Of a stretch of 33,029 nt of DNA, positions 24,188-31,763 are shown piece by piece. Location: contig NZ_ADGX01000093.1 in the NCBI RefSeq assembly GCF_000177675.1, positions 1-33,029 on the forward strand, given 5' to 3'. The DNA comes from Parafrankia sp. EUN1f (lineage in GTDB: Bacteria > Actinomycetota > Actinomycetes > Frankiales > Frankiaceae). How positions within the stretch are numbered: position 1 is the first letter of the stretch; each line of letters opens with the position of its first letter. Below the pieces are notes generated by a model. That model worked only from the letters and a program-made list of their open reading frames with translations. It was not told where the DNA came from and searched no databases. The position numbers and the translations under genes were made by a program.

Positions 24188-25819
24188 TCAGGAACCGTCG
24201 CGCTGTAGCAGCAACACGCCGGACGGTGTGCCGCCACCGGAGGTGACCACCGCCGTCCGGGCATTCGCCACCTGGCGCTCACCGGCTTCATGGCGCAACT
24301 GGGTGACCGCCTCGTAGAAGAAGCCGTAGCCGTGGGTGCGGCCCTCGGAAAGCTGGCCGCCGTGCGGGTTGAGCGGCAGTTCGCCGTCGATCGCGATCCG
24401 CCGGCCCTTGTCCAGCCAGTCCTGTGCCTCGCCGAAACCGCAGAACCCGAGGCCCTCGATCCAGGAGATCGCGTTGAAGGTGAAGCCGTCGTAGACCAGC
24501 GCCAGGTCGACGTCGGAGGGGCGCAGGTCGGTCCTCGTCCACAGGTGGGCGGCCTGGCCGAGCACCTGCGGCTCGTGGGTGATGACGCCCTGCTCCCAGG
24601 AGACCCGCTCGAGGATCTGCGTGCCGACGGCCTCGACCCGGATCGCCGGCTTCGGCAGGTCCCCCGCGACGGAGGCGTCGGAGACGACGACGGCGATGGA
24701 CGCGTCGCACGGCACGTCACAGTCGTAGAGGCCGAACGGCGTCGTGACCATCCGCGCCGACATGTAGTCGTCGAGGGTCAGCGGGTCGCGGTAGATCGCG
24801 TTCGGGTTGAGCGCCGCGCCGGCCCGGCCGTTGAGGGCGATCGCGGCGAGCATCTCCCGGTCGGCGCCGTAGCGGTGGAAGTACTGGTTGGCGTTCATGG
24901 CGATCCAGTTCGCCGCGGACAGCGCCCCGAACGGCGCGCGCCACAGCGAGGTCGCGTTCGACAGCCGGCCGCCCCCACCGCCCCCGCCCAGGCCCAGGGT
25001 CCGGTAGGTCGACTCCCACACCGTCCGGAAGCACAGCACATGCCGGCACAGGCCCGAGGCGACCGCCAGCATCGCGGCGATGACCGAGCCTCCCGGGCCG
25101 GGCAGGTCACCGCCGCCGTTCGTCCAGGTGGGGTGCAGCCGCAGCGCCTCCTCGACGGCGGTCACCCCGCCCTCGCTCATGCCCATGCCGACCGCGCCGG
25201 GGTAGGTGGACAGGCCGTCGATGTCGTCGAGGGTCAGGCCCGCGTCGGCGACCGCCTTCAGGCAGGCGTCGACCGTGAGCTCGAGCGGGTCGACCATCAG
25301 CCGGCGCCCGATCCGCGACCGGCCGATGCCGGAGAGCACCGCCCGGTGCTCGAAGCGGTGGTCACTCAGCGGCGCGCGCGGGGCGGGCAGATCGGGCTCG
25401 CCGACCCGGTCGGTCGGGTCCGTGCCGCCGGTCGGCTCGAACATCGCCAGCCAGACGTCCTCGTGCTGCTCGAAGCGGACGGCGACCTCCTGCCCGATGT
25501 GCACGTCCGCCGGCTCGCACCCGGTGATGTTCGTGGTCAGCCGGACGCTCGCGTCCTCCACCAGCGCCACGTTCGCGACCACGTAGGGCGGCGTGATCGC
25601 GGGCGTCCACGGCTGCACGTTCACGGTGAACCCGACGACCGTCGCCCGTCCGGAGACCTCGGTGGGTGTGTGGGCCCGGCTGCGGCACCGCGGGCAGATG
25701 GGGACCGGGGGGTGCACGAGCTGGCCGCAGTCGTCGCAGCCCTGGATGCGCAGCTTTCCGTCGGCCCCCGACTTCCAGAACCACTCGGTGGCGGGGGTGA
25801 TCTCGGGAAGCGGGCGCAT
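24188..25819 (-). CDS. Fused DUF35 OB-fold/zinc-ribbon and thiolase-like lipid-transfer protein
   Basis: 543 residues. The N-terminus (1-130) is an acyl-CoA-associated DUF35 protein: a rubredoxin-like zinc ribbon C-x2-C-x11-C-x2-C (CDDCGQ...CPRC) followed by an OB fold. From about 160 on it is a thiolase-superfamily domain of the lipid-transfer (Ltp2/SCP-x) type: VDPLELTVDACLKAVADAGL, DIDGLSTYPG, NPNAIYRDPLTLDDYMSARM, DVDLALVYDGFTFNAISWIEGL, and a final HGGQLSEGRTHGYGFFYEA block. In steroid degradation the separate proteins ChsH2 (DUF35) and Ltp2 form a retro-aldolase; here the two folds are one chain. ATG 25819 has AAGGAG upstream. It likely cleaves or forms a C-C bond in a CoA thioester. 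Confidence 0.85.
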   Translation of the reverse strand: MRPLPEITPATEWFWKSGADGKLRIQGCDDCGQLVHPPVPICPRCRSRAHTPTEVSGRATVVGFTVNVQPWTPAITPPYVVANVALVEDASVRLTTNITGCEPADVHIGQEVAVRFEQHEDVWLAMFEPTGGTDPTDRVGEPDLPAPRAPLSDHRFEHRAVLSGIGRSRIGRRLMVDPLELTVDACLKAVADAGLTLDDIDGLSTYPGAVGMGMSEGGVTAVEEALRLHPTWTNGGGDLPGPGGSVIAAMLAVASGLCRHVLCFRTVWESTYRTLGLGGGGGGGRLSNATSLWRAPFGALSAANWIAMNANQYFHRYGADREMLAAIALNGRAGAALNPNAIYRDPLTLDDYMSARMVTTPFGLYDCDVPCDASIAVVVSDASVAGDLPKPAIRVEAVGTQILERVSWEQGVITHEPQVLGQAAHLWTRTDLRPSDVDLALVYDGFTFNAISWIEGLGFCGFGEAQDWLDKGRRIAIDGELPLNPHGGQLSEGRTHGYGFFYEAVTQLRHEAGERQVANARTAVVTSGGGTPSGVLLLQRDGS

Positions 25820-25854
25820 CGGAGGGCTCCTTGGTCGTGTCGCTGGCGTGGTGG

Positions 25855-25890
25855 TCCGGGCGGGTCGGGCGGTCCGGGCGGGTCGGGCGG
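25855..25890 (-). repeat. Perfect 18-bp tandem repeat upstream of the OB-fold/thiolase gene
   Basis: Two identical 18-bp units (25855-25872 and 25873-25890), G-rich on the plus strand, fill the 107-base gap between the thioesterase-like gene and the OB-fold/thiolase gene, followed by degenerate copies to about 25920. They lie in the transcribed leader. Confidence 0.8.
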
Positions 25891-25926
25891 TCCGGTGGCC
25901 AGGGCGGCTCGGGTGGCCCGGGTGGG

Positions 25927-26730
25927 TCAGCCGGGCGGCGCTGCCGGAAACGTCCGGGTGGTGGCGTACACGGACAGCCTGTCGCCGTCGCCGGCGTCGC
26001 GCACCTCCACCCGGCCCAGGCCTGCCTGCGCGGTGGCCGTGGCCACGGCGGGCCCGGTGCGGACCGGCCGCAGATAGCGCAGCGCCAGCAGGGAGAGGGT
26101 GGCCCCGGGAGCGAGGGAGAGCGCGGCCTCCTCGACGGCCAGCGCGATGAGTCCGCCGTTGACCGTCTGGGCCGCGTTGAGCGCGTCCTCGGAGCGGGGC
26201 AGCCGCGCGACGCCGGGACGGGGGACCTCGCACCGGGCCCGGCGGGCGAAGGGCATGCTCAGCCGCTGGTGGGGGAGCGCCACCGGCAGGTCCATCGCGT
26301 CGGTGAGCTCCGGTGGCATGAGCACGGACGGATCCGGCGCCGCCATGAACGACGCCACGCCGACGGCGAGGCTGCGCCCGTCCGACCCGGTCAGGTCGAC
26401 GTCGATCACCGCCACCGAACGGCCTTTCTTCACCAGCCGGCCGACCGCGCTGATCCGTTCGAGCTCGCGGGGCGGCTCGTGGACGTGGATGTCGAGATCG
26501 AGCGTGACCGGCACCCGCGGCGCCAGAAACTCCAGCACCAGGTAACCCGCGACGACATCGGTCCAGGTCGCCAGAATCGACGTCCGGACGCTGGACGTTC
26601 CGGGCACGAACATTTCCGGTACGACCGCCGCGGACCCATGTATCTCGTCGCCGACCCGGCTGGTCTCGAATCCGAGTTCACGCAGAATGTGGCCGTCCTG
26701 GCGCCGGCCGTCACTGCTCGTCGTCGTCAT
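25927..26730 (-). CDS. Double-hotdog acyl-CoA thioesterase-like protein (PaaI-like)
   Basis: 267 residues with two similar halves. Each has the helix and five-strand pattern of a hotdog fold: SVRTSILATWTDVVAGYLVL...LDLDIHVHEPP, and AAQTVNGGLIALAVEEAALSL...LSLLALRYLRPVRTGPAVA. The central N-G-G and later acidic residues fit thioesterases of the PaaI type. It may hydrolyse or bind an acyl-CoA made by the neighbouring enzymes. ATG 26730 has only a modest ribosome site. It is co-directional with the OB-fold/thiolase gene 107 bases on. Confidence 0.7.
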   Translation of the reverse strand: MTTTSSDGRRQDGHILRELGFETSRVGDEIHGSAAVVPEMFVPGTSSVRTSILATWTDVVAGYLVLEFLAPRVPVTLDLDIHVHEPPRELERISAVGRLVKKGRSVAVIDVDLTGSDGRSLAVGVASFMAAPDPSVLMPPELTDAMDLPVALPHQRLSMPFARRARCEVPRPGVARLPRSEDALNAAQTVNGGLIALAVEEAALSLAPGATLSLLALRYLRPVRTGPAVATATAQAGLGRVEVRDAGDGDRLSVYATTRTFPAAPPG

Positions 26731-26756
26731 CCGTTCCGTTCCGAGGAGGGCATTGG

Positions 26757-26820
26757 GCCTTTTCCATCGCACGGTCCACGGTCAGGTATGTCACGAGTCC
26801 GCGTCGACGATGGAAAAGGC
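26757..26820. repeat. Perfect 13-bp inverted repeat with 38-base spacer
   Basis: GCCTTTTCCATCG (26757-26769) and CGATGGAAAAGGC (26808-26820) are exact inverted repeats. They lie between the SDR stop (26849) and the thioesterase-like gene start (26730), both on the minus strand. This could be a long-loop terminator, a paired regulator site or a small inverted-repeat element. Confidence 0.6.
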
Positions 26821-26848
26821 TCAGTACTGACCGGCTACGGCCAAACTA

Positions 26849-27676
26849 CTAGAAGCGGCCGGAGAGGAACTTCACGATCGGGGTCGCGGCCGGGTAGACC
26901 TCGGTGAGGCCGGCGGAGAAGTAGCCGGCGTCGGTCACCAGCGTGATGCCGTTGATCGCGGAGGCGGCGGAGCTGATCAGGAACAGCAGCGGGTAGGCCT
27001 GCTCCAGCGAGGTCGCGGCCTCGATGCCGACCTCGGCCCGGTAGTCGGCGCCGAAGCCCAGCCACATCTCCTTGTTCTCCTGGGCGAGCGGGGTGTCGGT
27101 CGGGCCGGGGCAGATCGCGTTGATGCGGATGCCCTTCTTGAGCAGGGGCATCGCCTGGGTGGCGACGTACGCGCAGACCGCCTGCTTGGTGTTCATGTAG
27201 TCGGCCTTGTTGTTCTCGACGGCCCACTTGGTGGCCTCGTCGAAGTCGGTGATGGCGATGAACTCCTTCAGCGACTCGAGGTTGGCCTCCCAGCCCAGGC
27301 CCGCGGCCGAGGAGATGAAGCCGATCGCGGAGCCGGCGGCCAGCTGCCCTGAGTCGATCAGCTTGTCGATCAGGTAGCGGTGGCCGATGAAGTTGATCCG
27401 CTCGATGCCCGGGGTGCCGTCGGCGACACCGGCGGCCGAGGCCAGCGCGTGGACGGGGCCCTCGAGCTGCGCGAGAGCGGCGTCGATGGAGGCGGCGTCG
27501 GCGAGGTTGACCTGGATGGCCTGCACGCCCTCCAGCTTCACGGGGGCGTAGTCGAGGACCACGACCTCCGCGCCGGCGGACAGCGCCAGCTCGGCGGTGG
27601 CGGCGCCCATGCCCGTCGCGCCACCGACGACCACGACCCGCTTGCCGTCGAACCGGAAGGCGTCAAACAACGTCAT
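26849..27676 (-). CDS. SDR-family oxidoreductase (hydroxysteroid-dehydrogenase-like)
   Basis: 275 residues. The cofactor loop GGATGMG (18-24) and the VLDYA acidic residue indicate NAD binding. The catalytic motif is Y-M-N-T-K (NNKADYMNTKQAV), in a segment longer than in typical SDRs, as in 3-alpha-hydroxysteroid dehydrogenase-like members. ICPGPTDTPL closes the substrate side. ATG 27676 has AGGAG upstream. It starts 33 bases after the CoA-transferase stop, so the two form an operon and probably act on the same CoA ester. Confidence 0.85.
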   Translation of the reverse strand: MTLFDAFRFDGKRVVVVGGATGMGAATAELALSAGAEVVVLDYAPVKLEGVQAIQVNLADAASIDAALAQLEGPVHALASAAGVADGTPGIERINFIGHRYLIDKLIDSGQLAAGSAIGFISSAAGLGWEANLESLKEFIAITDFDEATKWAVENNKADYMNTKQAVCAYVATQAMPLLKKGIRINAICPGPTDTPLAQENKEMWLGFGADYRAEVGIEAATSLEQAYPLLFLISSAASAINGITLVTDAGYFSAGLTEVYPAATPIVKFLSGRF

Positions 27677-27709
27677 GTCTTGTTCTCCTGCTCTTCTTTG
27701 AGGTGGGTG

Positions 27710-28927
27710 CTACGCGACGACGCCGCGGATCTTGAGGTCCAGCACCGCTTCGTCGTCCAGGCCCAGTTCGGCGAGGATCTCGTCGCCGTGCTCGTTGAAC
27801 AGCGGCGCCCGCTTCGGCGCGGCCGGCTTGTCGTCGTACTGCACCGGCACGGTCGTCAGCTGGAAGGGGACCCCGGCCGCGGTCGTGCATTCCTGGACGT
27901 AGCCGTTGGCGACCGTCTGGACGTCCACGGCGGCCTCGAGGGTGTCCTGGACGACGGTCCACTGACCGACGAAGTTCTCCAGCCGCTCCCGCCACTCGGC
28001 GAGCGGCCGCGCCGCGAACGTCTCGGTCAGGATCGCGATCGCCTCGGCGCTGTTCGTCATCAGGCTCGCGTGGTCGGCGAAGCGGGGATCGGTGGCGAGC
28101 TCCGGGCGCTCGATGACGTCGCACATGGGCGCCCAGTACCGGCCGGCCTGCAGGCAGGTGAAGGCCAGCCAGCGCCCGTCGGCGGTCAGGTAGTTGCCGG
28201 TGAGCGGGTTCATCCGCTGCTGGTCGCCCGGCGGCGGGGTCCACGGGACGCCGAGCAGCAGCGACAGCGCCATGGCCTGCCCCATCGACCACATCGCCGT
28301 GCCGAGCAGGGAGACGTCCACGGTCGAGGCCTCACCGGTGCGCTCCCGGTGGAACAGCGCGCCCATGATGCCGCCGGCGATCGTCATCGCGCCGATGGAG
28401 TCGCCGAAGCCGGGCGCCGGCGGGACGGGCACGTGGCCGTACTCGGGGCGCATGATGCCGGTCGCGACGCCGGAGCGGGCCCAGAACGCCAGCGAGTCGT
28501 ACGAGCCGCGGTCGGCCTCCGGGCCGTGCTCGCCCTGGCCGGTGCCCCGCACGTAGATGATCTTCGGATTGTGGGCGCGGATCTCGTCCACGTCGATGTG
28601 CAGCTTGGTGCGCACGCTCGGCAGCTTGTTGGTGAGGAAGACGTCCGCCGTCGCGGCGATGCGGTACAGAATGTCGCGGCCCGCCTCGGAGGTGAGGTCG
28701 AGCCCGAGGCTGCGCTTGCCGCGGTTGGAGTGCTCGAGCAGGACGTGGACGTCCTTGGGGACTACCGCGATACCCGAGGAGGCCAGGGCCCGCATGGCGT
28801 CGCCGCGCTCGACGTGCTCGATCTTGATGACGTCGGCACCGAGGTCGGCGAGCAGGGCCGAGGCCGCGGGAACGAATGTGTGCTCGGCGACCTCGAGAAT
28901 TCGGACGCCCTGCATCACCGAGGTCAC
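27710..28927 (-). CDS. Family III CoA-transferase (CaiB/BaiF)
   Basis: 405 residues. N-terminal MQGVRILEVAEHTFVP and LADLGADVIKIE, then NRGKRSLGLDLTSEAGR and the YGHVPVPPAPGFGDSIGA region carrying the catalytic Asp, define the family. GTG 28927 has AGGAGG 6 bases upstream. It transfers CoA from an acyl-CoA donor to a free acid, starting degradation. A paralogue lies at 31764-32969, with the same layout and a shared GRYW segment. Confidence 0.88.
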   Translation of the reverse strand: MTSVMQGVRILEVAEHTFVPAASALLADLGADVIKIEHVERGDAMRALASSGIAVVPKDVHVLLEHSNRGKRSLGLDLTSEAGRDILYRIAATADVFLTNKLPSVRTKLHIDVDEIRAHNPKIIYVRGTGQGEHGPEADRGSYDSLAFWARSGVATGIMRPEYGHVPVPPAPGFGDSIGAMTIAGGIMGALFHRERTGEASTVDVSLLGTAMWSMGQAMALSLLLGVPWTPPPGDQQRMNPLTGNYLTADGRWLAFTCLQAGRYWAPMCDVIERPELATDPRFADHASLMTNSAEAIAILTETFAARPLAEWRERLENFVGQWTVVQDTLEAAVDVQTVANGYVQECTTAAGVPFQLTTVPVQYDDKPAAPKRAPLFNEHGDEILAELGLDDEAVLDLKIRGVVA

Positions 28928-28984
28928 GACCGTCCTCCTGCGTATGGGAAGGCCGGGGGTCCGGCCGCCTGAGAAAAATTTAAC

Positions 28985-28996
28985 ATCGACGTCGAT
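28985..28996 (-). promoter_or_regulatory. 12-bp palindrome upstream of the CoA-transferase gene
   Basis: ATCGACGTCGAT is a perfect palindrome about 58 bases before the CoA-transferase start. On the minus strand it is followed by a TTAAATT-like -10 region, so it sits where a promoter operator would. The other contents of 28928-29206 show no gene. Confidence 0.4.
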
Positions 28997-29206
28997 ACCA
29001 GCGTCGCGTGCCGCAGTCCAGCGTCTCCGATGCCTGCGGGCGCGGCGGCCGGCAGGCTCGGTTTATGATCTTGGAAATGAGCATCCGACCAGGTCCGCCG
29101 ACCGGAGATCGGCGCCGGGAGGCGGGCCGGCGGCATCGGCGCAGCGCCGGCCGACGCCCTGGCCCGGGTGCCACTCGCCCGTATCGAACCTGACCGCCAC
29201 ATCTGT

Positions 29207-29226
29207 GATGACACTCTCATGTCATC
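29207..29226. terminator. Hairpin after the 3-hydroxyacyl-CoA-dehydrogenase-like SDR gene
   Basis: GATGACA and TGTCATC arms pair perfectly over a 6-base loop 31 bases past the stop of the minus-strand SDR gene, with an extra G-C pair outside a wobble. It is a probable terminator or regulatory hairpin; no T run is seen. Confidence 0.4.
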
Positions 29227-29256
29227 GCCGCAGAGGCCAGCCACGCCCGGGGGAGG

Positions 29257-30021
29257 TCAGCGGGGCGCCATCCGCAGCGCACCGTCGAGCCGGATGACCT
29301 CGCCGTTGAGATAGCCGTTCTCCAGCAGGTCGGCGGCGAGGCGGCCGAAGTCGGCCGGTGTGCCCAGGCGTTTCGGGTGCGGGACGCCGGCGGCCAGACC
29401 GTCGCGGATGTCGTCGCGCAGCCGGCCGAGCATCGGGGTCTCGAACACGCCAGGCGCGATCGTGTTCACCCGGATCGCCCAGCTGGCGAGGTCCCGGGCG
29501 GCGACGATGGTCAGCCCGCGCACCCCGGCCTTCGCGCTCGCGTAGGCGGCCTGGCCGATCTGGCCCTCGAAGGCGGCGACCGACGCGGTCAGCACGATCG
29601 CGCCGCGGTCGCCGTCGAGGAGCTCGGCGTTGCGGGCCATCCGCGCCGCGGCCAGACGCACCACGTTGTACGTGCCGACCAGGTTGATCCTGATGATCTC
29701 GGCGTAGCTGTCGAGGGCGCCGGGATTGCCCGCCCGGTCCAGCACCCGCAGCCGGTCACCACCACGCCCGGCGCAGTGCACGACCCCGCGCAGCGGGCCG
29801 TCGGCCGCGGCGGCGTCGAGCGCCGCGTCGAACTGGTCGGTGTCGGTGATGTCCGCGGCCACGAAGCGCACGCCGAGCTCGGCGGCGACGTCCCGGCCGG
29901 GCGAGGTCGCCACGTCGACGATCGTGACGGCCGCGCCACGGTCCAGCAGCACCCGTGCGGTGCCGAGGCCCAGGCCGGACGCCCCGCCGGTGACCAGGGC
30001 CGATGTTCCGTCGAGCAGCAT
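29257..30021 (-). CDS. SDR: type II 3-hydroxyacyl-CoA dehydrogenase-like
   Basis: 254 residues. The layout follows the HSD10/3-hydroxy-2-methylbutyryl-CoA dehydrogenase group: [21 protein letters not shown] acidic residue (NAD), a strand with [32 protein letters not shown] with the catalytic Ser and Y-A-S-A-K, and [11 protein letters not shown]. This family oxidises the 3-hydroxyl of acyl-CoA in beta-oxidation. ATG 30021 has GGAGGAAACC just upstream. It fits the acyl-CoA theme of the region. Confidence 0.88.
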   Translation of the reverse strand: MLLDGTSALVTGGASGLGLGTARVLLDRGAAVTIVDVATSPGRDVAAELGVRFVAADITDTDQFDAALDAAAADGPLRGVVHCAGRGGDRLRVLDRAGNPGALDSYAEIIRINLVGTYNVVRLAAARMARNAELLDGDRGAIVLTASVAAFEGQIGQAAYASAKAGVRGLTIVAARDLASWAIRVNTIAPGVFETPMLGRLRDDIRDGLAAGVPHPKRLGTPADFGRLAADLLENGYLNGEVIRLDGALRMAPR

Positions 30022-30206
30022 GGTTTCCTCCAGTGGGGGACGGTGCAGCAAGATCGCGAGAAGTGGGGGTCCGGGGTCACCGCTATTGGACTGGCGGTCC
30101 GTGCCGACCCGCCGTACAGCGAGCTGTCGGGGATGCCGCGCCTGCGCGCACGCCAGCAGTTCACACCAACAGGGGCAAACGGGGCGCAGAGTCACCTGGC
30201 GATCGA

Positions 30207-30256
30207 CAAGAAGTGAGGATCTCGCTTGTTCCAGCAGCCAGAATCCTCACTTCTTG
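30207..30256. repeat. Perfect 14-bp inverted repeat between divergent genes
   Basis: CAAGAAGTGAGGAT (30207-30220) and ATCCTCACTTCTTG (30243-30256) are exact inverted repeats around a 22-base spacer. They sit between the minus-strand SDR gene (start 30021) and the plus-strand DapB-like gene (start 30564). Options are a terminator for read-through transcripts or a paired binding site. Confidence 0.6.
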
Positions 30257-30331
30257 CTCGGCGACAGTCGCGGCTGTGGCGGCCCGAAGCTCGGGATGTG
30301 ACGGGCTCGGGGGTGGCGAAAAGGCTCAATA

Positions 30332-30361
30332 TTGACGATCGTGTCAAGATCCGCCTAGGCT
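30332..30361 (+). promoter_or_regulatory. Sigma70-type promoter with overlapping dyad
   Basis: A TTGACG -35 box (30332-30337) and TAGGCT -10 box (30356-30361) are 18 bases apart and point to the DapB-like gene, leaving a leader of about 195 bases. TTGAC and GTCAA arms (30332-30347) form a dyad over the -35 box, and TCAATATTGA (30326-30335) is a palindrome next to it: a likely repressor site. The leader 30362-30563 shows no gene. Confidence 0.55.
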
Positions 30362-30563
30362 GTGGCACGCAGCACACGGGTCCTGTGAATCGGGTGGATT
30401 TCCGCCCTCTGCTGGCAGGCCCGCCGCAGTTCGGCGGGCGAGCCCCGCGGCCGACGGTCGCGGCCGGTCGCACGCGATGTCCGCACCAGGCGATCGCTTC
30501 CGCGGTGATCCACCCAGGCTGACCCGAACGCGATGATTCGATCCCGACGAGGGGAAGACACAC

Positions 30564-31601
30564 GTGGGGAAGTTGCGCGTCGTTCAGTGGGCCACCGGGA
30601 ACATAGGCACCTACGCGTTGCGCGAGGTGATCGCGCACCCGGAGCTGGAGCTTGCCGGTGTCTTCGTCCACGGCGCCGAGAAGGCCGGCCGCGACGCCGG
30701 CGACCTGTGCGGTGTGGGCGCGACCGGCGTCGTCGCGACGAGTGACGCCGAGCAGATCCTCGCACTGGGTGCGGACTGCGTCCTGTACATGCCGCGCTAC
30801 TTCGACGCCGACGAGGTGTGCCGCATCCTCGCCTCGGGCGCGAACATCGTGACGACCCGCGGCGAGTTCCACCGGCCGGCCGGCATGGATCCCGAGATCC
30901 GCAAGCGGGTGGAGGAGGCCTGCGAGCAGGGCGGAACGTCGGTGCACAGCACCGGCAGCAGCCCGGGGTTCATCACCGAGGCCGTGCCGCTGGTGCTGTC
31001 GTCGATCCAGCGCCGGCTGGACCGGCTCGCCATCCAGGAGTTCGCGGACCTGTCCCGGCGTGACTCGCCGGGGCTGCTGTTCGACGTCATGGGCTTCGGG
31101 CAGCCGCCGGCGGCGGTGGACGAGGCGCGGCTCACCCACGGCCGGATCAGCTTCGGGCCTTCGCTGCTGCTGATCGCCGAGACGCTGGGGATGCCGCTGG
31201 ACACGCTGGAGGCGTCCGGCGAGGTCGCCACCTCGCCGCGCCCGGTGCACATCGCCGCGGGCACCCTGGAGCCCGGGACGGTGGCCGCCCAGCGGCTGAC
31301 GGTCGTCGGGTTCCGCGGCGGCCGGGAGGTCATGAGCTTCCGGGCGAACTGGTACTGCACCCGTGACCTCGAACCCGCGTGGGACCTGCGTGGCACCGGC
31401 TGGCACATCGACATCGAGGGCGACGCCCCGCTCGACATCTCGCTGCGCTTCCCGTTCCCGCTGGAGCAGATGGCGGCGATCTCGCCGGCCTACACCGCCA
31501 ACCGGGCGGTCAACGCGGTGCCGATCGTGTGCGCTGCGACGCCCGGGATCCGCACCTCGGTGGACCTGCCGCAGATCGTCGCGAGCAGCCTCGGCTCCTA
31601 G
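30564..31601 (+). CDS. DapB-like NAD(P)-dependent dehydrogenase
   Basis: 345 residues. The N-terminus LRVVQWATGNIG is the Rossmann glycine loop of the dihydrodipicolinate-reductase/amine-dehydrogenase-like family. A second domain begins with VHSTGSSPGFITEAVPLVL, and AATPGIRTSVDLP closes the chain, as in the pseudogene at 5780-6848. GTG 30564 has GGGGAA 8 bases upstream. Relatives include 2,4-diaminopentanoate dehydrogenase; in this lipid-type cluster the substrate is unknown. It is followed after 162 bases by a CoA-transferase gene on the same strand. Confidence 0.82.
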   Translation: MGKLRVVQWATGNIGTYALREVIAHPELELAGVFVHGAEKAGRDAGDLCGVGATGVVATSDAEQILALGADCVLYMPRYFDADEVCRILASGANIVTTRGEFHRPAGMDPEIRKRVEEACEQGGTSVHSTGSSPGFITEAVPLVLSSIQRRLDRLAIQEFADLSRRDSPGLLFDVMGFGQPPAAVDEARLTHGRISFGPSLLLIAETLGMPLDTLEASGEVATSPRPVHIAAGTLEPGTVAAQRLTVVGFRGGREVMSFRANWYCTRDLEPAWDLRGTGWHIDIEGDAPLDISLRFPFPLEQMAAISPAYTANRAVNAVPIVCAATPGIRTSVDLPQIVASSLGS

Positions 31602-31670
31602 GGTTCTCCGCAGGTCGGCGGTTGATTTCCACTTCGCGAGAATGTAACTTTCGGACCTCGTGAGGCTGTG

Positions 31671-31731
31671 AGCCCGTGAGCCCGTGAGCTCGGGAGTTCA
31701 CGGGCTCCGGAGCTCACGGGCCCGTGAGCTC
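31671..31731. repeat. Cluster of CCCGTGAG direct and inverted repeats, with a 22-bp palindrome
   Basis: Several CCCGTGAG units occur in direct order (31673-31688) and inverted order (31695-31730). GAGCTCACGGG (31710-31720) meets its exact complement CCCGTGAGCTC (31721-31731) as a spacerless 22-bp palindrome. An earlier CCCGTGAGCTC (31681-31691) can pair with 31710-31720 instead, so two mutually exclusive hairpins are possible. It lies between the DapB-like gene and the CoA-transferase gene and could work as a terminator or attenuator. Confidence 0.7.
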
Positions 31732-31763
31732 GTGGACAGCAGCGCGATCGCGAAGGGTGCCGC

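Noticed and set aside
24290-26077. Long plus-strand frame opposite the OB-fold/thiolase gene
   Set aside because: It is the antisense shadow of two recognisable genes and has no family features.
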